Part shown: piece after piece, positions 1 to 4,881 of the stretch
Layout: each line of letters begins with the position of its first letter
Position numbering within the stretch: position 1 is the first letter of the stretch
Assembly (NCBI GenBank): GCA_025457805.1
Contig: JALOTR010000197.1
Span: 1 to 6,047, forward strand
Length of the DNA stretch: 6,047 nucleotides
Direction of reading: 5' to 3'
Source: Akkermansiaceae bacterium
Lineage (GTDB): Bacteria; Verrucomicrobiota; Verrucomicrobiia; Verrucomicrobiales; Akkermansiaceae
The notes under the pieces: model-generated
Databases searched by the model: none
Told to the model about the DNA's origin: nothing
Seen by the model: the letters and a program-made list of their open reading frames with translations, nothing else
Program-made: the position numbers and the translations under genes

Positions 1-523
1 CGCTGCGGAAGGAAGATTCGTTTTGAAACAAGGATTTCGACCCCAATCCGAGATAGGAAAGCACCGCCACGAAGAGCACCAGGATCCCGATGCCGCCCAG
101 CCATTGGGTGACCGAGCGCCAGAGCAGGATTCCGCGTGGCCAGATCTCGATGTCCGTCATCACCGAAGATCCCGTGGTGGTAAACCCGGATGAGGATTCA
201 AAAAACGCCTCCGCCGCATTCATTCCCGGCGAACACAGCATGTAAGGCAGCCCGCCGCAAAAGCTGCTGAGCAACCAGCCTAGGCCCACCACGATCACCG
301 CCTCGCGCCGGGGGATGCGGCCGGTGATTTGCCGGAACCCACCTGCCCCGATCATCGCTGCGCCGATGCCCCCGGTGATGCCGGCGGATTGGAACATGGC
401 CGCCATCGCCTCCGCATCGCCCGCCACCACATCCAGCAAGGCAAACACCCCGCAGCCCACCATCGCCACCGCCTCCAGCAAGAGCAGGATGCCGACGATT
501 CTCAAGACCACGCGGGGATTCAT
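1..523 (-). CDS. trkH: TrkH potassium uptake channel subunit, N-terminal part (cut by window edge)
   Basis: This is the membrane pore subunit of the Trk K+ uptake system, in the inner membrane. Only the first 174 codons are present; the reading frame runs off the left edge without a stop, and family members are usually about 450-500 residues. Visible features are a first hydrophobic helix at residues about 5-32, a second at about 74-96, and the first pore loop with the hallmark SGFTTTG at residues 112-118, whose central Gly lines the K+ selectivity filter. It is followed by the conserved WRSVTQWLGGIGILVL stretch (135-150), typical of TrkH/KtrB proteins. The ATG at 521-523 is chosen because the Met leads directly into the first helix and lies 37 bp after the trkA stop. 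No Shine-Dalgarno sequence is seen. Together with the upstream trkA it forms an apparent two-gene operon. The assignment is strong; TrkH rather than KtrB is favoured because the partner is a double-RCK TrkA. Confidence 0.95.
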   Translation of the reverse strand, partial: MNPRVVLRIVGILLLLEAVAMVGCGVFALLDVVAGDAEAMAAMFQSAGITGGIGAAMIGAGGFRQITGRIPRREAVIVVGLGWLLSSFCGGLPYMLCSPGMNAAEAFFESSSGFTTTGSSVMTDIEIWPRGILLWRSVTQWLGGIGILVLFVAVLSYLGLGSKSLFQNESSFRS

Positions 524-560
524 AAAATCAGCAGATAGGGGTGTGGGCTCAATTCAATCA

Positions 561-1910
561 TCATGCTTCCAGCAGGCGGACGAAGGCTTTGCGTGCCTCG
601 TGAGCGACCACCGCGTAAAGGTGATCTCCCGCCATCAGGACATCCTGCGGAGCGGGGACTGCCGCATGGATTCCGCGGAGCTGGCCCACGATCACGGTGC
701 CGGTGGGCCATGCCACCTCGTGCAGCATGTGGCCGGCGGCGATGGAGCCTTTTCCCACCCGGATTTCCAGGAGATCCGCCGTTTCGAAGGACTTTTGGAT
801 GTGGTAGCGATCGCTGGTGATGAAGCGTTGGATCTCCCGCCGCGTTGCCTCGCGGGGGCTGACGGCGGCGCGGATGCCGAGGTGCTTGCCGCTCGCGGAA
901 ATTACCGAAGCGTAGTCCGCGCGGTGGATGAGTGTGAGGCAATTTTTCACGCCCAAGGTGTGGGCCTGGAGGCAGGACATCACGTTGTCTTCATCGTCCG
1001 AACTGGTGGCGATGAAAAAATCCGCACCGCCCACTTGTTCCTCCTCGAGTTCGGTGACCAACGTGGCATCCGCCCGGATCACCGTGGTGTTGGTGAGGCG
1101 GTCGACGAGTTTGGCGCAGAGCGCAGGGTCTTTTTCGAAGACCCGCACGTCGCAATCCACGCTTTCCAGCATCTGGGCGAGTGAAAATCCGTATTCATTC
1201 CCACCGAAAATCACCACCCGCATGCGCTCCCGCTTGCCGGCCTTGCCTTGGAGTTTTGAGGAAAAATCGCGCAGTTTCCGCGGATCGCCGAAGATCGTCA
1301 CCACATCGCCGGCGGCGAGGATCGTCTCCGCATCCGGCACGAAATGTTTTCCCTCGTGGCAAACCATCGCCAGGCGGATGCCGGACGGGGCGTTGAGTTT
1401 GCGGAGCGTGAGGCCCACGGCGTCGGCCTTTTCGCCGATGCGGACTTGCTGCAGCTCGATGCGACCGCGGGCGAGTTCCTCGACGACGAGCGAATCCGGA
1501 TTGCGCACGTATTTTGCCAGTTCGATGGCGGTGAGGCGCTCCGAGCTGAACAAGTGGTCGATGCCGAAGTGGCCCTTGAAATCGAACAACCACTCCTCGC
1601 GTTGCAGTCCGGGATGCACGCGGCAGATCACCTTGGCCACGCCCATGTTCTTGGCCATCGAGGCGGACATGACGTTGGCTGTGTTCGATGAAGTCAGGGA
1701 AAGAAACAGATCGCATTCGCCCACATCCGCCTCCACCAGGTTTTCCACGCTGGAGCCATTGCCGTGGATCACCTTGGCATCGATGGCTTGGTCGAGTTCG
1801 GTGGCGAGGCGCTCGTCCTTCTCGATCACGGAAATGTTGTGGGACTCCTGTGACAGCACGGAAGCGAGGTGCCTGCCGATTTCCCCGGCGCCGACGATGA
1901 TGATGTTCAT
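561..1910 (-). CDS. trkA: TrkA, double-RCK regulatory subunit of the Trk potassium system
   Basis: This is the cytoplasmic gating subunit that binds NAD(H) or other nucleotides and opens the TrkH pore. The 449-residue protein has the usual TrkA architecture. An RCK_N Rossmann domain at about 1-120 carries GAGEIG at 7-12 and an acidic residue, E30, at the end of the second strand, as expected for NAD binding. A TrkA_C domain spans about 145-217, a second RCK_N about 229-350, and a second TrkA_C about 370-448. The second Rossmann loop reads GGNEYG (236-241), lacking the middle glycine, so nucleotide binding there may be weaker or different. The start at 1908-1910 gives the canonical opening MNIIIVGAG. 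The frame stays open another 110 codons upstream, but that part is low-complexity Pro/Arg/Gly sequence from the noncoding region and is not credible protein. No Shine-Dalgarno sequence precedes the ATG. It is followed after 37 bp by trkH. Confidence 0.95.
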   Translation of the reverse strand: MNIIIVGAGEIGRHLASVLSQESHNISVIEKDERLATELDQAIDAKVIHGNGSSVENLVEADVGECDLFLSLTSSNTANVMSASMAKNMGVAKVICRVHPGLQREEWLFDFKGHFGIDHLFSSERLTAIELAKYVRNPDSLVVEELARGRIELQQVRIGEKADAVGLTLRKLNAPSGIRLAMVCHEGKHFVPDAETILAAGDVVTIFGDPRKLRDFSSKLQGKAGKRERMRVVIFGGNEYGFSLAQMLESVDCDVRVFEKDPALCAKLVDRLTNTTVIRADATLVTELEEEQVGGADFFIATSSDDEDNVMSCLQAHTLGVKNCLTLIHRADYASVISASGKHLGIRAAVSPREATRREIQRFITSDRYHIQKSFETADLLEIRVGKGSIAAGHMLHEVAWPTGTVIVGQLRGIHAAVPAPQDVLMAGDHLYAVVAHEARKAFVRLLEA

Positions 1911-2112
1911 GGACTTGTGACAGGCTGGCTCGTCCAACCGCCGGGGTTCATAACCGCCCCCGCCCCCGAGGGCAATGCCCAAGCAGGGGGACTCCCTAAG
2001 CAGAATCCCCACCATCCATCGCGCAACACCGCGTATTGTGGAAATTTTCCCCTCTGGATACTCTGCGAAGGTCAGTTCCCCCCATCTCCGGATCCCCCGC
2101 CGGAACATCGGT

Positions 2113-2153
2113 CTCCCGGTCCCCCCTCCGGGAGGCCACCTCGGGGGAGGGGG
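2113..2153 (-). repeat. Two overlapping, mutually exclusive GC-rich hairpins upstream of trkA
   Basis: Hairpin A pairs CCCCCTCC (2122-2129) with GGAGGGGG (2146-2153), a perfect 8-bp stem. Its loop contains a second stem, GAGG (2132-2135) with CCTC (2139-2142), closed by CCA. Hairpin B pairs CTCCCGG (2113-2119) with CCGGGAG (2128-2134), a perfect 7-bp stem with an 8-nt loop. A and B share bases 2122-2134, so they cannot form together. In a trkA transcript A would be made first. No U-run follows B, so it does not look like an intrinsic terminator. It lies about 200 nt before the trkA start. It could be an RNA switch, a copy of an interspersed palindromic repeat, or a by-product of C-rich sequence. 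Confidence 0.5.
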
Positions 2154-2183
2154 TGAAGACGGAGAGGCGGGGTTCGCTTTTCT

Positions 2184-2303
2184 GACCACTGAACTACTGA
2201 GGACCACAATGGGAGCCCAAGCGGACATAGCCGGAGGCAAATGGAACTGAGAAGAGGTTGGAAATTTCAGTTTTCTCAGTGGTTCTCAGTCATTCAGTGG
2301 TTC
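2184..2303. repeat. Cluster of direct and inverted CAGTGGTT-type repeats
   Basis: TCAGTGGTTC occurs exactly twice on the plus strand, at 2276-2285 and 2294-2303, separated by 18 bp start to start. Between them is a shorter TCTCAGT (2284-2290), itself repeated at 2274-2280. The reverse-complement form, GACCACTGAA (2184-2193), lies about 90 bp to the left with one base missing relative to a perfect inverted copy, and another related word (ACTGAGGACCAC) follows at 2196-2207. The copies flank a segment of about 80 bp. This arrangement looks like a degenerate intergenic repeat. No transposase or target duplication is visible, and the function is unknown. Confidence 0.5.
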
Positions 2304-2402
2304 CGAAACCGGTCGCCATGACTTGCTTCAGAAACCACAACCGGCGCGGGTTGATGATTGTAATTCCCTTCGCAAACTTCTGGTGAATGGGTCCAAATTG
2401 AT

Positions 2403-2427
2403 GACTTGATCTCAAGGTCAAATGACC
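2403..2427. promoter_or_regulatory. Candidate operator: overlapping GGTC/GACC dyads before the winged-helix gene
   Basis: GGTCA-AA-TGACC (2416-2427) is a perfect 5-bp inverted repeat with a 2-bp centre, about 13 bp before the ATG of the winged-helix gene. It shares its left arm with a second, imperfect dyad, GACTTGA-TC-TCAAGGTC (2403-2419), which has one bulged base. Three related half-sites in 25 bp next to a gene for a predicted DNA-binding protein suggest autoregulation. This is inference; short dyads also arise by chance. Confidence 0.3.
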
Positions 2428-2440
2428 GGTATCTTCGTTC

Positions 2441-2788
2441 ATGATTTCGACCGCGCTGCAGGATTTGTTTGGAGGCAAGGCAGCAGAGGCGGTGCTGCTT
2501 TCGCTTTTTCATTACGGCGAATCCTACGGACGGGCCATATCTCGGGACTTTGTCGTCTCCTTGGATGGAGTCCAGCGTCAACTGGACCGCTTCGAAAGAT
2601 CGGGAGCCATCGTTTGCAAATCGCAGGGCAGAACGCTTGTGTATGCTTGGAATCCGAAGTCGCGAGTGTCAGCGAAGCTCAGGGAGCTGACGGGTGTCAT
2701 CTACGACGGTCTCAGCCTTGAGACAAAAGAAGCGCTGTTTCGCGAGCGGCGGCAGCCCAGGGCGAAAGACAAGCCGGTGATTCGGTGA
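2441..2788 (+). CDS. Small winged helix-turn-helix DNA-binding protein
   Basis: The 115-residue cytoplasmic protein is probably a transcription regulator of the ArsR-like winged-helix type. It opens with 'LQDLFGGKAAEAVLLSLF' (6-23), the helix that starts many such short regulators. The helix-turn-helix follows at about 28-54, with DFVVSLDGVQRQLDRFERSG as turn and recognition helix, then the two-strand wing with GRTLVYAWNPKS (63-74). The C-terminus ends in the R/K/P-rich RERRQPRAKDKP (101-112), a tail I recall from a group of short bacterial regulators that often have GRT-Y-NP in the wing. There are no Cys or His clusters to indicate metal sensing. The ATG at 2441 places the first helix correctly; no Shine-Dalgarno sequence is seen. 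It is divergent from trkA, with a candidate operator immediately upstream. Such proteins can accompany nucleotidyltransferase or toxin-antitoxin genes, but none is adjacent here, so its target is unknown. Confidence 0.8.
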   Translation: MISTALQDLFGGKAAEAVLLSLFHYGESYGRAISRDFVVSLDGVQRQLDRFERSGAIVCKSQGRTLVYAWNPKSRVSAKLRELTGVIYDGLSLETKEALFRERRQPRAKDKPVIR

Positions 2789-2812
2789 TCGGTGGGCTGA
2801 GCCCTTCACAAG

Positions 2813-2842
2813 TTATAAGATTTCCGTATTTTCGCGTGTAAT
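2813..2842 (+). promoter_or_regulatory. Weak candidate promoter for the TPR-STN gene
   Basis: A TGTAAT box (2837-2842, five of six matches to TATAAT) lies 18 bp after a poor -35 match, TTATAA (2813-2818). This would start transcription near 2850, giving a leader of about 60 nt for the gene at 2909. The surrounding 120-bp gap is AT-richer than its neighbours, which fits a promoter. Sigma-factor preferences of this organism are unknown, so confidence is low. Confidence 0.25.
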
Positions 2843-2908
2843 AGATTCCCCCATTGCATCCGGCGGCTGGATAGGTTAGGGATCGTATTGGTTTAACCCA
2901 TCAATGCC

Positions 2909-3457
2909 ATGATCCGCATCACCACGCTCGCCATTGCCGCCGCTTTGCTTTCACCGGCATTCGGCCAGGCAACCGTCAACAATACCGCCCTCACTCCCGG
3001 TCAACGGGCGGAGGCGCTCTATCGCCAGGGACTGGCCGCCCAAAAGGCGGGCGATCCCGTGGCGGCCCAAAAGGCATTCTCGGAGGCTCTCAAGGCCAAT
3101 CCGAATCACGCCCACGCCCGCTACAATCTCGGTCAGGTGAAAATCAACGCGCCGGCCATCGCCGCCCGCGGCCGTGAGGCCAAGTTCGGCGCGGTGATGA
3201 TCCCTGAGTTCCGCATGGATGATGCCTCGCTCACCGAGGCGCTCGAAGCCTTGCGCATCATGATCGAGAGGGAATCCAAGGAAAAGATCACTCCGAACTT
3301 TGTCATTCAGGATCCCAAAAACCAACTCGGCTCCGCCAAAATCGCGCTCAATCTGAAAAACATGCCCAGCCGTGCGGTGATGCAATACATCCTCGACATG
3401 GGCGGTGCCAAGGCGCGTCACGATGAGTTCGCCATCGTCATCACGCCGAGAGGTTGA
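2909..3457 (+). CDS. Exported TPR plus STN-like (secretin/TonB short N-terminus) domain protein
   Basis: The 182-residue protein is predicted to be secreted to the periplasm. Residues 1-19 or 1-21 form a signal peptide: short positive start MIR, hydrophobic core TTLAIAAALL, and a probable cut after AFG or GQA. Residues about 31-77 form one to one and a half tetratricopeptide repeats (AEALYRQGLAAQKAGDP..AQKAFSEALKANPNHAHARYNLG), with a 27-bp spaced internal repeat encoding AAQKA. Residues about 97-180 resemble the small STN-type domain found in secretins and TonB receptors: 'FRMDDASLTEALEALRIM', then FVIQDP, a strand IALNLKNMPSRAVMQYIL, and a last strand FAIVITP. Free-standing proteins of this sort occur in Verrucomicrobiota, where they may be pieces of secretion or pilus complexes, but no such genes are adjacent here. 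No Shine-Dalgarno sequence precedes the ATG. The domain assignment is from pattern only; the function is unknown. Confidence 0.8.
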   Translation: MIRITTLAIAAALLSPAFGQATVNNTALTPGQRAEALYRQGLAAQKAGDPVAAQKAFSEALKANPNHAHARYNLGQVKINAPAIAARGREAKFGAVMIPEFRMDDASLTEALEALRIMIERESKEKITPNFVIQDPKNQLGSAKIALNLKNMPSRAVMQYILDMGGAKARHDEFAIVITPRG

Positions 3458-3476
3458 AGTTATAATGATATCAATT

Positions 3477-4841
3477 TCACGCCTCCTTCTCCCTCACCAG
3501 GTCGAGAAGGAGGCGATGCACATCGGCGGCGGAGTGGACAGGAGTCCGCGTGCCTAACAGAACCGGGCGTTCGTTTTCCGGCACCTTGTCACGGCCGTGG
3601 GAGCCTTTGACCAGCGAGGCATCCAGTGGAATCACCTCCATAAGCCCGCGCAGGCCGAGTTTTTTCTTGAGCAGGAATTTTGCGATTTCGAGTTTGGGAA
3701 AACGGATCGCGGGATCGATGAACAACTCGCAGGGATCGTAGCCGGGTTTGCGGTGGATATCGATGGTCCGCGCATAATCTGGTGCCACGGCATCGTCCTC
3801 CCAGAAATAATAAGTAAACCACGCATCGGGCTCTGCCACGGCGATGAAGTCGCCCGCGCGATCGGTAGCAATGCCATTTCCCCAGTTGTTCGCGGGCGTT
3901 CTCACTTCATCGATACCAGGAGTGTTATCTAACAAATCCATCACCTCATCACGGATCGAAGGATCGTTCACATAAATATGGGCCACCTGGTGGTCCGCCA
4001 CGGCGAAGGCGCGGCAGCCGCCACAATCGAGTGTCTCGCGGCCGAGTTCGTCCTTGATCGAGAGCCAGCCCTTGGCGCGGAACAGGCGGTTGAGATGGAT
4101 CGGGCGCTTGACCGGAGATATGCCATATTCTGATAGAATGATGACCCGCACGCCGCGTTGTTCGTAAAAGCGGATGAGATCCCCGGCGAGCGCATCGATT
4201 TTTCCCAACTCGGCAGGAATGTTTGGTGCCAGCGGTCCGTCTTTTTGCAGGGGATAATCGAGATGCGGGAGATAGACCAAACTCAGCGTGGGCGAATGTT
4301 TGGTTTCCACCCACTTCGCGGAATCGGCGATCCATTGTGATGACTCAATCCCCGCCGCCGGTCCCCAGAAGGCGCGAAAGGGAAACTCGCCGAGGTCTTG
4401 TTTGATCTCCTCGCGCATGCGCATCGGCTGCGTGTGGACATCGAAGACCTTGCGTCCGTCCGCCGGATAGAGCGGTCTTGGAGTGATGGAAAAATCCGCG
4501 CTGGAATGCATGTTATACCACCAGAACAACTTCGCGCAGGTGAAACCGGGAATCTCGCGGCGCAGGGTATCCCAGAGTTTTTCGCCATGCACGATGGCGT
4601 TGCTTTGTTTCCAGAATCGGACTTCGGCGGATTCGCGGTCATACCAGCCATTGGCCACGATGCCATGCCAGCCGGGCGGGGTGCCGGTGGTGATGGACGA
4701 TTGCGCAGTGCAGGTCACGGCCGGGAATTCCGGCACATGGGATTGGCGTCCGTGTTTCTCCGCAAATGCCGTGAGTTCCGGCATGTGCGGTCCCAGCAGG
4801 GATTCGGAAAGTCCGACGATGTTGAGGACGGCAAGGCGCAT
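3477..4841 (-). CDS. Alkaline-phosphatase-superfamily protein (type I phosphodiesterase/nucleotide pyrophosphatase, EboF-like)
   Basis: The 454-residue cytoplasmic protein belongs to the phosphodiesterase/nucleotide pyrophosphatase fold. The core motif PAVTCTAQSSITTG..P..HGIVANGWYD (40-68) matches the nucleophile loop, with T43 as the expected nucleophile. The later strands VYLPHLDYP (189-197), VIILSEYGI (233-241) and KGSHGRD (412-418) occupy the places of the metal-binding motifs. However, several canonical ligands differ: the first Asp is V9, the His after D195 is Q199, and the usual Asp-His is E238-Y239. D195 and H415 remain. WFWK-type and 'CAKLFWWYNMHSSADFSITPRPLYPADGRK' segments resemble, from memory, EboF-type proteins of eustigmatophyte/bacterial ebo clusters, but no other ebo gene is visible here. 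The start at 4841 (MRLAVLNIVG) fits the first strand; an open extension of 42 codons upstream overlaps the neighbour and is Pro/Arg-rich, so it is rejected. It lies 40 bp after the oxidoreductase, probably in one operon. No Shine-Dalgarno sequence is seen. The substrate is unknown. Confidence 0.85.
   Translation of the reverse strand: MRLAVLNIVGLSESLLGPHMPELTAFAEKHGRQSHVPEFPAVTCTAQSSITTGTPPGWHGIVANGWYDRESAEVRFWKQSNAIVHGEKLWDTLRREIPGFTCAKLFWWYNMHSSADFSITPRPLYPADGRKVFDVHTQPMRMREEIKQDLGEFPFRAFWGPAAGIESSQWIADSAKWVETKHSPTLSLVYLPHLDYPLQKDGPLAPNIPAELGKIDALAGDLIRFYEQRGVRVIILSEYGISPVKRPIHLNRLFRAKGWLSIKDELGRETLDCGGCRAFAVADHQVAHIYVNDPSIRDEVMDLLDNTPGIDEVRTPANNWGNGIATDRAGDFIAVAEPDAWFTYYFWEDDAVAPDYARTIDIHRKPGYDPCELFIDPAIRFPKLEIAKFLLKKKLGLRGLMEVIPLDASLVKGSHGRDKVPENERPVLLGTRTPVHSAADVHRLLLDLVREKEA
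3480..3515 (-). terminator. Perfect 12-bp inverted repeat in the last codons of the phosphatase-like gene
   Basis: CGCCTCCTTCTC (3480-3491) and GAGAAGGAGGCG (3504-3515) are exact reverse complements around a 12-nt loop. The stem ends one codon before the TGA stop of the minus-strand gene and 22 bp past the stop of the convergent TPR-STN gene. For the minus strand it is followed by AT-rich sequence (3458-3479) without a clean T-run. It could work as a bidirectional transcription terminator or as a 3'-end protecting hairpin. The structure is seen directly; its role is inferred. Confidence 0.5.
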
Positions 4842-4881
4842 GCGGGTTTGTTTGTCGCGGATCCAGCGCCGATGGCAAGCA

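Larger units (their letters stand above)
1911..2440. other. 530-bp noncoding region between divergent trkA and the winged-helix gene
   Basis: I see no credible protein-coding gene here. The part next to trkA (about 1911-2170) is strongly C-rich on the plus strand, with many runs of C. The part next to the winged-helix gene (about 2180-2440) is much less GC-rich. It should hold promoters for both divergent genes, but none is clear. The best trkA candidate on the minus strand is TTGCCC (1970-1975) and TATGAA (1947-1952) with 17-bp spacing, which is weak and has a G-only-like spacer. Structured elements inside it are listed separately: overlapping hairpins at 2113-2153, CAGTGGTT-type repeats at 2184-2303, and dyads at 2403-2427. 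Open frames crossing it, such as minus 2294-2581, show no recognisable domain. Confidence 0.75.

Noticed and set aside
315..1184. A 289-codon plus-strand open frame opposite trkH and trkA
   Set aside because: It is antisense to both genes and crosses their intergenic gap, so it is a shadow frame.
928..1920. A long plus-strand open frame (330 codons) opposite trkA
   Set aside because: It is antisense to a full, clearly conserved gene and its translation is Ser/Arg/Pro-rich without any recognisable motif.
1911..2240. A 110-codon open extension at the 5' end of trkA
   Set aside because: The translation is Pro/Arg/Gly-rich low-complexity sequence with no TrkA homology, and the canonical MNIIIVGAG start lies at 1910. 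The frame is open because the DNA is very GC-rich.
2294..2581. Minus-strand open frame across the start of the winged-helix gene
   Set aside because: It overlaps the recognisable plus-strand gene, half of it lies in repeat-rich noncoding DNA, and it shows no motif.
2794..2804. GGGCTGAGCCC small hairpin after the winged-helix gene, as a terminator
   Set aside because: The stem is effectively only 4 bp with a 3-nt loop and no T-run follows, which is too weak to call.
2904..2912. ATGCCATGA, a two-codon mini open frame whose stop overlaps the TPR-STN start
   Set aside because: Such a short start-stop pair is likely by chance and there is no ribosome-binding site to support coupling.
3466..3473. 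TGATATCA palindrome in the convergent gap
   Set aside because: An 8-bp palindrome in AT-rich sequence is expected by chance and no regulator site is indicated.
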